Notes: a model not told the origin generated them from the sequence alone. A DNA stretch of 10,370 nt from Propionibacteriaceae bacterium (GCA_031254155.1 JAIRVA010000151.1:1-10370), one strand, 5' to 3'. Numbered from the stretch's first letter, positions 1 through 5,705 are shown. Translations and numbers: made by a program.

Positions 1-1
1 T

Positions 2-244
2 GACGCCGCTCCGTCGCGGACGTCCCCATCCTCCCGCCGCCCCCGGCCCGCCCAGTCCCCCGACGAAGAGTTGCCGCCAGACCCGGCGGACGAGGTACCT
101 CCGCCCGACCTGGATGACGAGCCGGCCGCCGACGATGCGATCGTGGAAAACCCGGCCGACCAGGCCGCCGAGTTGGTGATGGAGTTGTTGTCCGCCGAAC
201 TGGTCAAAGAGGAGACGACCAAGCCCCCCGTACGCCGGCGGTAA
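2..244 (+). CDS. dnaX: C-terminal tail of probable DNA polymerase III subunit gamma/tau (5'-truncated by window)
   Basis: This open frame enters from the left edge and stops at TAA 242-244, giving the last 80 residues of a protein. The visible part starts as a low-complexity stretch rich in Pro, Asp, Glu and Ser (about residues 1-45) and ends with a short helical block containing AELVMELLSAELVKEE and a basic tail PPVRRR. This matches the general shape of gamma/tau C-termini: a charged, proline-rich linker, then a small conserved helix that ends just after a '..GA.lv.E' type motif. The main argument is context, because recR follows on the same strand and dnaX sits upstream of recR in many bacteria. 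The catalytic AAA+ part is outside the window, so the name rests on position and a weak C-terminal resemblance. Another acidic-tailed protein cannot be excluded. Confidence 0.6.
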   Translation, partial: DAAPSRTSPSSRRPRPAQSPDEELPPDPADEVPPPDLDDEPAADDAIVENPADQAAELVMELLSAELVKEETTKPPVRRR

Positions 245-332
245 CGCCGCCCCGTGCCGCCGCCCGTGTCGCCGCCCCGTGTCGCCGCCCCGTGTCGCCG
301 CCCGTGTCGCCGCCCGTGTCGCCGCCCCGTGT
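245..332. repeat. C-rich tandem repeat, 7 units of 12 or 13 bp, between dnaX-like gene and recR
   Basis: Seven head-to-tail copies of CGCCGCCC(C)GTGT fill the gap from the upstream stop codon to the recR leader. Unit lengths are 13, 12, 13, 13, 12, 12 and 13. They differ only by three or four C in the second C run, apart from one GTGC at the end of unit 1. Each unit carries a GTG. The array gives a long spurious N-terminal extension in the recR frame, which should not be taken as protein. Confidence 0.9.
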
Positions 333-358
333 CGGCGGTGAATGATAAGGTTTTCCCC

Positions 359-958
359 GTGTACGACGGCCCGATCCAAGAACTCATCACCCAGCTCAGC
401 CGCCTTCCCGGCATCGGGCCGAAGGGCGCCCAGCGCATCGCGTTCTACCTCCTCGACGCGGACGAAGCCGATGTGACAGCGCTGGCCGACGCCATCGTCC
501 GGGCCAAACAGTTGGTCAAGTTCTGCGCGGTCTGCTTCAACGCCACCGAGGACGAGGTCTGCCGCATCTGCCGGGATCCCCGCCGAGACCGGACCAAGAT
601 CTGTGTCGTCGAGGAGTCGAAGGACATCATCGCGATTGAGCGGACGCGGGAGTTCCGCGGGTTTTACCATGTCCTGGGCGGTGCCATCTCCCCCATCGAC
701 AACCGCGGTCCGGCCGATCTGCACATCCGCGAACTCATCCACCGCCTGGAGGACGGCGTCGTCACGGAGATCATCCTCGCCACCAACCCGAACACCGAGG
801 GCGAGGTGACCGCCACGTACCTCTCCCGTCTCCTCAGCCCCCTCGGAGTCCAGGTCTCCCGCCTCGCATCCGGACTGCCGGTGGGCGGAGACCTAGAGTA
901 CGCCGACGAAATCACCCTCGGCCGGGCCTTCGAGGGCCGCCGACCGGTAACACCGTAA
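359..958 (+). CDS. recR: Recombination mediator protein RecR
   Basis: RecR works with RecF and RecO to load RecA onto SSB-coated single-stranded DNA at gaps during recombinational repair in the cytoplasm. From GTG 359 the protein is 199 aa, the usual RecR length, and begins with the family's typical YDGPIQELI block. Visible parts are the helix-hairpin-helix (LPGIGPKGAQRIAF, residues 16-29), a Cys4 zinc finger (C56, C59, C68, C71), and a Toprim domain from about residue 80 (ICVVEES, FRGFYHVLGG, ILATNPNTEGE). The C-terminal block is LASGLPVGGDLEYADE. GTG 359 has AAGG (347-350) 8 nt upstream. An in-frame GTG at 338 would add seven residues but has no ribosome binding site, and starts further upstream lie in the tandem repeat. 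The ybaB/ebfC gene that often separates dnaX and recR is absent. Confidence 0.96.
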   Translation: MYDGPIQELITQLSRLPGIGPKGAQRIAFYLLDADEADVTALADAIVRAKQLVKFCAVCFNATEDEVCRICRDPRRDRTKICVVEESKDIIAIERTREFRGFYHVLGGAISPIDNRGPADLHIRELIHRLEDGVVTEIILATNPNTEGEVTATYLSRLLSPLGVQVSRLASGLPVGGDLEYADEITLGRAFEGRRPVTP

Positions 959-1000
959 CCCCCGCCGTCCCCCCCGTCCCCCCCGTACCCCCCGTACCTC
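959..1000. repeat. C-rich tandem repeat downstream of recR
   Basis: Directly after the recR stop codon there is a run of about five units ending in CCGT or CCGTA, each built on five to six C (for example CCCCCCGT, 8 bp). It resembles the array in front of recR in being C-runs separated by GT, but the unit differs. It contains no gene. Confidence 0.75.
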
Positions 1001-1006
1001 CGCGAA

Positions 1007-1055
1007 AGCATGAAAACGCGCCGGGAACCGGCCCAAAAGTTACCGTTTTCATGCT
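1007..1055. terminator. Nested hairpin after recR, possible transcription terminator or processing site
   Basis: A perfect 12-bp inverted repeat, AGCATGAAAACG (1007-1018) and CGTTTTCATGCT (1044-1055), encloses a 25-nt loop. The loop holds a second hairpin, GCCGG-GAA-CCGGC (1020-1032). The position 49 nt after the recR stop fits a terminator for the dnaX-recR unit. No T-run follows (AACGCGG comes next), so it is not a classic intrinsic terminator. A regulatory palindrome for the next gene is the alternative. Confidence 0.45.
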
Positions 1056-1082
1056 AACGCGGAAGAAGGCGGCGTCGGCGGG

Positions 1083-1101
1083 GCGGGCGTCCGCGGGCGT
1101 C
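1083..1101. repeat. 9-bp direct repeat at 10-bp spacing, in the 238-bp recR to 1197 gap
   Basis: GCGGGCGTC occurs at 1083-1091 and again at 1093-1101, one helical turn apart. It lies about 95 bp before the next gene start. This could be a regulator half-site pair or simple GC-rich low complexity. The rest of this 238-bp gap contains only the C-rich repeat, the nested hairpin and a weak promoter. Confidence 0.35.
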
Positions 1102-1140
1102 AGGTGTCCGCAGGGGTCAGGACGGCCGGGAAGCCAATCC

Positions 1141-1169
1141 GCTACATTCCCGCATCCATGTTCTATTGT
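1141..1169 (+). promoter_or_regulatory. Possible promoter for the 208-aa gene
   Basis: TATTGT (1164-1169) fits an actinobacterial TANNNT -10 box and lies 27 nt before ATG 1197. The hexamer 17 bp upstream (GCTACA, 1141-1146) matches the -35 consensus TTGACA at only three positions. This is weak evidence. Confidence 0.25.
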
Positions 1170-1196
1170 TGAGGTGTCCTCGGGGAAGGAAACGGG

Positions 1197-1823
1197 ATGA
1201 ACAGTTTCGACGGGGGGGCGGTGACTGACGAACCGGTGGTGGTGACGTACGCACAATTCGTCCGGGCAGTCAGCGGTGAAACGGCTTACGACAAGCTGTT
1301 ACAGGATTGCGCGGGTACGGCGGAGCCGGGCCCGCGCTTCGATGGTGAGTTCGTCATCACCCCCGGCGAGCCGAGCTGCCGGGCCAACCGGCAGTTAGAT
1401 GCGCCCGCCACGACTGAGATCGTCCTGCGCGCGCGTCACCTGGTCTGTTACGTCTTCGTCAACCCGGCCGACCTGGCGCACCTCGGACTCGGGCTGGATG
1501 AGTTCGCGCAGCAGGCCACGCTGGCCGGCGCGGACTTCATCCGTACGACTGCTCCCCCCGAGATCGCCCGCACCATCGCGCGACTGCTCGACGAAGGCCA
1601 GGTCACCGGCTTCGCGGTCGCGTCGGGCGCCGCCGAGGTCCAGGTGTACCGGGAGCTCCTCCACGCGTGCGAGTTCGTCTGGGACGAGGTCCAAGGGTTC
1701 TACGGTTCGGCGCTCAGGTGCGACGAGTTCTCCCGCCAGTTGTACGACGTATCGGGGCGGTACGTCCCCGCGGGGCGGGAACCGGTACCCTACGCCGCCT
1801 GGGTGTGCCTCCCCTGGGCCTAG
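1197..1823 (+). CDS. Hypothetical protein, 208 aa, unrecognised
   Basis: I do not recognise a family. The start ATG 1197 has a purine-rich ribosome binding site (GGGAAGGA ending at 1190) six bases upstream. Codon use is normal for the window, with mostly G/C at third positions, so it is a credible gene. The protein is acidic and mixed alpha/beta by eye. It has no signal peptide, transmembrane segment or obvious nucleotide-binding motif. Near residues 78-88 there is a hydrophobic strand (HLVCYVFVNPA). Near residues 106-145 a segment rich in Ala, Thr, Glu and Arg is probably helical (AGADFIRTTAPPEIARTIARLL). The C-terminus is rich in Tyr, Trp and Phe and ends CLPWA. It stands alone between recR and a toxin-antitoxin pair. 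It ends 41 bp before vapB and could share that promoter region by read-through. Confidence 0.75.
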   Translation: MNSFDGGAVTDEPVVVTYAQFVRAVSGETAYDKLLQDCAGTAEPGPRFDGEFVITPGEPSCRANRQLDAPATTEIVLRARHLVCYVFVNPADLAHLGLGLDEFAQQATLAGADFIRTTAPPEIARTIARLLDEGQVTGFAVASGAAEVQVYRELLHACEFVWDEVQGFYGSALRCDEFSRQLYDVSGRYVPAGREPVPYAAWVCLPWA

Positions 1824-1828
1824 GATCT

Positions 1829-1847
1829 GTTATAACATATAGTATGT
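1829..1847. promoter_or_regulatory. AT-rich palindromic promoter/operator of the toxin-antitoxin pair
   Basis: In the 41 bp before the antitoxin there are two overlapping symmetric elements: GTTATAAC (1829-1836, a perfect 8-bp palindrome) and ACATA-TAG-TATGT (1835-1847). The second contains TATAGT (1838-1843), a good -10 box. No convincing -35 is seen. RHH antitoxins typically bind palindromes over their own promoter, so this is the likely autoregulatory operator. It is sharply AT-rich against GC-rich surroundings. Confidence 0.5.
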
Positions 1848-1864
1848 GAGAAGGGAGACGCCCA

Positions 1865-2095
1865 ATGCCACAATTATCACTGTACATTGACGACATGACA
1901 TTGGCCCGGGTCAACGCGGCGGCGCAAGCGCAGGGTACGTCGGTCTCCAAGCTGGTCCGCGGCCTCTTGGCCCGCGACCTCGCCGACACCTGGCCGCCGG
2001 AATTCCTGGCCACCCTCGGCGCGATCACCGATCCGTCGTTTGAGCGCCCCGCGGAGCTTGACCTCACGCTCGACCGGCCGAGGGCGGACCTGTGA
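1865..2095 (+). CDS. vapB: Ribbon-helix-helix antitoxin, VapB-like
   Basis: This 76-aa protein begins with an N-terminal beta strand (QLSLYIDD) followed by two helices with the pattern of a ribbon-helix-helix DNA-binding domain (TLARVNAAAQAQG, then TSVSKLVRGLLARDLA, residues 12-40). The rest (WPPEFLATLGAI... to the end) is a tail of the kind antitoxins use to wrap and block the toxin. ATG 1865 has AAGGGAG (1851-1857 region) about 7 nt upstream. Its TGA stop overlaps the GTG of the toxin gene (GTGA), giving translational coupling. It should neutralise the downstream PIN ribonuclease and, as a complex, repress its own promoter at the palindromes just upstream. The family assignment rests on fold pattern and gene pairing. 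The exact antitoxin subfamily is not certain. Confidence 0.85.
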   Translation: MPQLSLYIDDMTLARVNAAAQAQGTSVSKLVRGLLARDLADTWPPEFLATLGAITDPSFERPAELDLTLDRPRADL

Positions 2096-2487
2096 CGTAC
2101 TTCCTTGACACAAACGTTTGCATCACCCTGCTCAAAGGCTCGCCTGCCGTCGCCCGCGAACTCCTCGCCCACGCGATCTCGGAGATCGGTTTGCCGGCGA
2201 TCGTCGCCAGCGAACTCCTTGTCGGAGCCGCCAAGAGCGCACGGGCGCCAGACAATCTGACCGCCGTCCGGGCCTTCCTCCGCCCGCTCACCGTCGCGCC
2301 CTTCGACTACGAGTGCGCCGAGAGGTACGCCACTGTCCGGGCCGGACTCGAACGGGCGGGAACCACCATCGGTCCACACGACCTCCTCATCGCGGCCACC
2401 GTCCTCACGGCTAACGGTACCCTTGTCACGCACAACCTCCGCGAGTTCTCCCGGGTCCCGGACCTCCGGGTCGTCGACTGGGAGTAG
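2092..2487 (+). CDS. vapC: PIN-domain ribonuclease toxin, VapC family
   Basis: VapC toxins are Mg-dependent endoribonucleases that cut tRNA or rRNA and stop growth when freed from their antitoxin. This 131-aa protein is full length for the family. The PIN active-site acidic residues are visible: D6 in YFLDTNV, E41 in ASELLVGA, and D97 in GPHDLLIAA. The usual fourth region follows as VTHNLREFSRVPDLRVVDW, where N115 stands in place of the acidic residue seen in many PIN proteins, as is common in this VapC subgroup. The GTG start at 2092 overlaps the antitoxin stop by 4 nt, so translation is probably coupled. All key motifs are intact, so the toxin looks functional. No terminator is obvious in the 173-bp gap that follows. 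Confidence 0.93.
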   Translation: MTYFLDTNVCITLLKGSPAVARELLAHAISEIGLPAIVASELLVGAAKSARAPDNLTAVRAFLRPLTVAPFDYECAERYATVRAGLERAGTTIGPHDLLIAATVLTANGTLVTHNLREFSRVPDLRVVDWE

Positions 2488-2616
2488 CGCCGCTCGTTGT
2501 CCGCCGCTATCTCGCGGGGCCACGCACGCGGATCACCTTGTCAGCGCGGGTTAGTGGCCACATGGAGGCACATTGTGGGGCAACGTACCGGTGCCAAGCC
2601 GACGGACGCCGCGCGC

Positions 2617-2622
2617 TAGAGT
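2617..2622 (+). promoter_or_regulatory. Possible -10 box for the LRV membrane protein gene
   Basis: TAGAGT fits the TANNNT pattern and lies 38 nt before ATG 2661. No matching -35 hexamer is evident 16-18 bp upstream. The 173-bp gap 2488-2660 otherwise shows only a small palindrome GTGGCCAC (2554-2561). Confidence 0.3.
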
Positions 2623-2660
2623 ATTGTCATCGCGTTTGGGAATCACGGGACGGGGGTACG

Positions 2661-3626
2661 ATGTCCGACTGGGCAATCTATGAGGTCGCGTGTGCGGCCG
2701 TCCTCCGGCCGGAGACCTCCGGGGCCGATCTCGCCAGCATCGCGCAGGCACAGCCCACATTGTGGATTGCGGTGGCCAACCACCCGAATACGTACCCCGG
2801 CCTTCTGGACTGGCTCGACCAGTACGGTGACGCCGCCGTCCGCGCGACCGTGGCCGCCCGGCGGGCGCGCGGCGCGACTCCCGTGGCCAGTACGCTGATG
2901 ACAAGTGGCGATAGTCCGCGCACAACCAACAAAGTAGTTCTCCGCGTCGTCCTCCCGGCTATCGCCGTGATCGTCCTCGCCGCCGGCGGATTGCTGGCCT
3001 GGCACTTCGATCTCTTCCGGGCCCCCCAGTCCGCCGTACCCACCACACCCCCAGCCACCACCACGGTCGGCGCCCCGACGCCCGCCAAACCCACACCGAC
3101 GCCAAGGCCAACGCCCACGCCCACCCCGGCACCCCGGCCGACCCCCACCCCCACCCCGGCACCGTCGCCCGCCCCGGCGCGCCCCCCGGCGGGCGTCACG
3201 TACTCCACCTATCAGAACCCGCACTTCGGCTTCACCTTCGACTATCCGTCCTACTTCGTCGTCGGCGCCGAACCCGCCAATGGCGACGGACTCACCTTCG
3301 CCTCGCCCGCGGGCACGGTGTCGGTGACCGTCTGGGGTACGAACAATGTCTTAGGCCAGACCACCCAGGACGTGTGGAACGAGGCCATGGTGTCGGCCGC
3401 CCAGAGCGGGAGCACCGTCACGTACGACCACAAGGGCAGCTCCAACGTGGTGGTTTCCGGTACGACCGCGGACGGGCTCATCTTCTACCGCTCGGCGTGG
3501 GTCGGCCCGGGATCGATCGTCACCATGCTGTGGTATTACCCAGCCGACCAGAACTCCATCGTCGCCGACTGGGTGACGAAGGCCTATTCCAGCATGTCCC
3601 CCGGTGATCTTTCCATCGGCCACTGA
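2661..3626 (+). CDS. LRV-domain membrane protein with Pro/Thr-rich stalk and extracytoplasmic domain
   Basis: Function is unknown. The protein has 321 aa from ATG 2661, which has GGGGG four bases upstream. Open frame upstream (TTG 2538, ATG 2562) looks non-coding and lacks a ribosome binding site. Parts in order: an N-terminal leucine-rich-repeat-variant domain (about 8-70, with ANHPNTYPGLLDWLDQYGD and VRATVAARRA, the pattern seen in many actinobacterial proteins); a Ser/Thr linker; one transmembrane helix (about 92-115, VVLRVVLPAIAVIVLAAGG); a Pro/Thr/Ala stalk (about 125-177) with PTPTPTPAP repeats; and a C-terminal domain (about 178-321) beginning YQNPHFGFTFDYPSYF. The positive residues (K91, R95) lie before the helix, so the LRV part should be cytoplasmic and the C-terminal domain outside. 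The stops of this gene and the convergent S4 gene are 2 bp apart. A role in envelope sensing or protein contact is a guess. Confidence 0.85.
   Translation: MSDWAIYEVACAAVLRPETSGADLASIAQAQPTLWIAVANHPNTYPGLLDWLDQYGDAAVRATVAARRARGATPVASTLMTSGDSPRTTNKVVLRVVLPAIAVIVLAAGGLLAWHFDLFRAPQSAVPTTPPATTTVGAPTPAKPTPTPRPTPTPTPAPRPTPTPTPAPSPAPARPPAGVTYSTYQNPHFGFTFDYPSYFVVGAEPANGDGLTFASPAGTVSVTVWGTNNVLGQTTQDVWNEAMVSAAQSGSTVTYDHKGSSNVVVSGTTADGLIFYRSAWVGPGSIVTMLWYYPADQNSIVADWVTKAYSSMSPGDLSIGH
3098..3170. repeat. In-gene repeat encoding the Pro/Thr stalk
   Basis: Near-identical segments at 3111-3133 and 3141-3163 (30-bp period) encode two copies of PTPTPTPAP. They are bordered by shorter PTPTPRP repeats. Such in-frame 30-bp repeats can expand or contract by slippage and would alter stalk length without a frameshift. 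Confidence 0.7.
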
Positions 3627-3628
3627 GC

Positions 3629-3988
3629 CTACTTCTGGTAGCCCCGCAGCCGGTCGGTCTCCCGCCGGTCCCGTTTCTCGGGGCGCCCGGCCCCGCGGTC
3701 GCGCAGGGGTACGGTACCCTGCTCGGCCTTGGTCGGCAGCGGCGGGGAGAAGTCGACGTACGCCGCGGCCGCCTCGGGAGCGCCGACGCGGCGGGGCAGG
3801 AGCGTCACCACCTGGACCTCCCGGACCCGCAACGGATCCCGCCACGATACCTTGTCGCCCCCGCTGACTTGGGCCGACGCCTTGGCCACCGTACCGTTGA
3901 TCCGTACCTTCCCCGCGCGGCAGGCCTCGGTCGCGAGGGACCGGCTCTTGAAGAACCGGACCACCCACAGCCAGACATCGATCCTCAT
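3629..3988 (-). CDS. S4-domain RNA-binding protein, Hsp15-like
   Basis: Hsp15-family proteins bind ribosomal RNA through an S4 domain and rescue stalled 50S subunits that still carry nascent chains. This 119-aa protein has the S4 fold at its start: RIDVWLWVVRFFKSRSLATEACRAG, then KVRINGTVAKASAQVSGGD (residues 2-46). A basic tail ends in GAGRPEKRDRRETDRLRG, the C-terminal signature of the actinobacterial members. Length is normal. ATG 3988 (minus strand) has no Shine-Dalgarno sequence. A possible -10 box TATGCT (4000-3995 on the minus strand) ends six bases before the ATG, so the mRNA may be leaderless. It converges with the LRV gene and is divergent from the isochorismatase gene. E. coli hslR is the nearest named relative, but I leave the symbol blank because the actinobacterial branch is distinct. 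Confidence 0.9.
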   Translation of the reverse strand: MRIDVWLWVVRFFKSRSLATEACRAGKVRINGTVAKASAQVSGGDKVSWRDPLRVREVQVVTLLPRRVGAPEAAAAYVDFSPPLPTKAEQGTVPLRDRGAGRPEKRDRRETDRLRGYQK

Positions 3989-4061
3989 GAGACCAGCATA
4001 GGGCAGTCCTCGAGGAGGCTAGACTGAAGACAACGGGTCATCGTCGACGAAAGGACACCCC
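3989..4061. promoter_or_regulatory. Divergent promoter region with palindrome, S4 gene / isochorismatase gene
   Basis: The 73-bp gap contains TAGACT (4020-4025), a TANNNT -10 box for the plus-strand gene 36 nt before its ATG. It also holds TATGCT on the minus strand (4000-3995) next to the S4 start. Between them lies the perfect 10-bp palindrome TCCTCGAGGA (4007-4016), placed so that one bound dimer could affect both genes. No good -35 boxes are seen. Confidence 0.45.
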
Positions 4062-4694
4062 ATGAATCCTGCCACCACCGCTCTCGTCCTCATTGAGTTC
4101 CAGAACGATTTCACGTCCGACGGGGGTACGTTGCACGCCGCCGTCGCGGGCGTGATGGAGTCCACCGGCATGCTTGACAAGGCCGTTCAGGTAGTAGCCG
4201 TCGCCCGTACCGCCGGTGTCACCGTCATCCACAGCCCCATCACCTTCCAGCCGGGGTACTACGAGATCACCGACCATCCGTACGGCATCCTCGCCGGCGT
4301 GGTCGACTCGACGTCGTTCGTCAAGGGGACGTGGGGCGCGGCGATCGTCGACTGCCTGGCCCCGCAGGCGGGGGACATCGTTCTCGAGGGCAAGCGGGGC
4401 CTGGACGCCTTCGCCTCAACCAACATCGATTTCATCCTGCGCAGCAAGGGGATCCAGACCGTCGTCCTCGCCGGGTTCCTCACCAACTGCTGTGTCGAGT
4501 CGACCATGCGGAGCGCGTACGAGCGGGGGTACGAGGTCATCACCCTCGCCGATGTCGTGGCCGCGACCTCCGCGGAGGAGCACGCGAACGCGATCAAGTA
4601 CGATTACCCGATGTTCTCCAAGCCCATGACGGCGGCGGACTTCACGTCGACCCTCGGCGGCGGCACCGTGGCGGACTCGTCACGGGGGTACTGA
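4062..4694 (+). CDS. Isochorismatase-family cysteine hydrolase
   Basis: Proteins of this fold (isochorismatase, nicotinamidase, N-carbamoylsarcosine amidase) hydrolyse amide or vinyl-ether bonds using an Asp-Lys-Cys triad. This 210-aa cytoplasmic protein shows the family blocks LIEFQNDF (11-17), GKRGLDAFAST (110-120, with K111), and GFLTNCCVEST (138-148, with C144 in the nucleophile position before Val). At the position where most members have the catalytic Asp (iDxQND), it has Glu (E12). I recall E in a subgroup with exactly this LIEFQNDFTS..GG start, so this may be a subgroup trait rather than a defect. ATG 4062 has GAAAGGA (4049-4055) six bases upstream. The substrate cannot be told from the sequence, and neighbours give no pathway hint. 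It ends 33 bp from the convergent kinase stop. Confidence 0.9.
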   Translation: MNPATTALVLIEFQNDFTSDGGTLHAAVAGVMESTGMLDKAVQVVAVARTAGVTVIHSPITFQPGYYEITDHPYGILAGVVDSTSFVKGTWGAAIVDCLAPQAGDIVLEGKRGLDAFASTNIDFILRSKGIQTVVLAGFLTNCCVESTMRSAYERGYEVITLADVVAATSAEEHANAIKYDYPMFSKPMTAADFTSTLGGGTVADSSRGY

Positions 4695-4727
4695 CCACCG
4701 GGTCGCATCTCTACCACACCGCCCCGC

Positions 4728-5687
4728 CTAGACCCAGCGCGCCATGAAGGCGGTCACGTCGGCGGGGGTCGGCATGGCGTCGGCGCACTCGACAAACGTG
4801 GTCACGTACGCGCCCGCGGCGTTGGCGAACCGGAGAGTCCGCTCAAGCGACCAGCCGCCCAGCAGGCCGTGGCAGAGCGCACCGCCGAAGGCGTCGCCGG
4901 CGCCGAGCCCGTTCACCACTTCGACGCGGTAACCGGGTACCGCCCAGGTTCCCGCCCGCGTCAACGCGATCACGCCATCCGGACCGGTCTTGACGACGAC
5001 GAGTTGGACACCTAGGTCGAGGAGGCGGGCGGCGGCGGTCCGGGGGTCGGTCTCGCCGGTCGCCACGCGACACTCGTCCCCGTTGCCCACCACGACCGTA
5101 CAACCCCGGATGGCCGCGCGGGCCAGTTCGCGCGCCTGGGCCTCGCCGCCCGGCCAGAAGTCCGGACGAAAATCCAGGTCGAGCACCGTCCAGGGGGTGC
5201 GGTGGCGCTCCCGGAGGGCCTCCAGGTGGGCCGTCCGGCTCGGCTCGTACGACAACCCCGTCAGGGTCACCCAAAAGACTCGTGCCGCACCGATCGCCGC
5301 ACGGGGCAACTCGTCGGCACTGAGGGTCAGGGCCGGTGACGCCGACCCGCCGTAGAAAAACAATGGGAAACGATTCGGTGGGTACCGCTCGCAGAACGTC
5401 AGCGGGGTCGGCCGCGGACTGGTGCCGACGAACTCCGTACTCACACCCAGGCGCTCAAGGTCGCCGCGGACGAACCGCCCGAAGGGATCGGTACCCACCT
5501 TGCCGATGAGCGCCGCGCGACGGCCCAACCGCGCCGCGGCCACCGCCACGTTGGCGGCGCTCCCGCCGAGAAACTTGCCGAAGGTGTCGACCGCCTCGAG
5601 GGGGACCCCGACTTGCAGCGGGTAGAGGTCGACGCCGACACGCCCCATACTGAGTACGTCGTACGCTGTCGAACCCCGATTCGGCAT
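4728..5687 (-). CDS. iolC: PfkB-family kinase, 5-dehydro-2-deoxygluconokinase type (IolC)
   Basis: IolC phosphorylates 5-dehydro-2-deoxy-D-gluconate with ATP in myo-inositol breakdown. The 319-aa protein has typical length and close family blocks: SMGRVGVDLYPLQ (13-25), FGKFLGGSAANVAVAAARLG (36-55, PfkB sugar-binding region), TFCERYPP (97-104), FWVTLTGLSYEPSR (138-151), VLDLDFRPDFW (168-178), GNGDECRVATGE (201-212) and NGLGAGDAFGGALCHG (259-274) with catalytic D265. ATG 5687 (minus strand) has GGGGAG about 6 nt upstream. No other iol gene is in the window. It is divergent from a GntR/HutC regulator and is the left arm of the glycosidase/ABC locus, so its true substrate here may be a related keto-sugar acid. 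The IolC resemblance is strong, but the in vivo role is inferred. Confidence 0.88.
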   Translation of the reverse strand: MPNRGSTAYDVLSMGRVGVDLYPLQVGVPLEAVDTFGKFLGGSAANVAVAAARLGRRAALIGKVGTDPFGRFVRGDLERLGVSTEFVGTSPRPTPLTFCERYPPNRFPLFFYGGSASPALTLSADELPRAAIGAARVFWVTLTGLSYEPSRTAHLEALRERHRTPWTVLDLDFRPDFWPGGEAQARELARAAIRGCTVVVGNGDECRVATGETDPRTAAARLLDLGVQLVVVKTGPDGVIALTRAGTWAVPGYRVEVVNGLGAGDAFGGALCHGLLGGWSLERTLRFANAAGAYVTTFVECADAMPTPADVTAFMARWV

Positions 5688-5705
5688 GCCATCTCCCCGT
5701 TTCTC

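Noticed and set aside
245..332. CRISPR array
   Set aside because: Units are only 12-13 bp and directly adjoin each other with no unique spacers. This is a simple tandem repeat.
254..358. In-frame extension of recR through the tandem repeat (start GTG 254 or later GTGs)
   Set aside because: It translates to Pro/Arg low complexity from the repeat, has no ribosome binding site, and would make RecR far longer than its ~199-aa family length.
1714..2523. Long minus-strand reading frame (269 codons) opposite the toxin-antitoxin pair
   Set aside because: Arg/Gly/Asp-rich composition typical of the antisense of GC-rich genes. It overlaps two well-supported plus-strand genes and shows no recognisable domain.
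2538..2660. N-terminal extension of the LRV protein from TTG 2538 or ATG 2562
   Set aside because: Weak start codons without a ribosome binding site. The sequence (Cys/Arg-rich) does not resemble the domain, and a possible -10 box lies within it.
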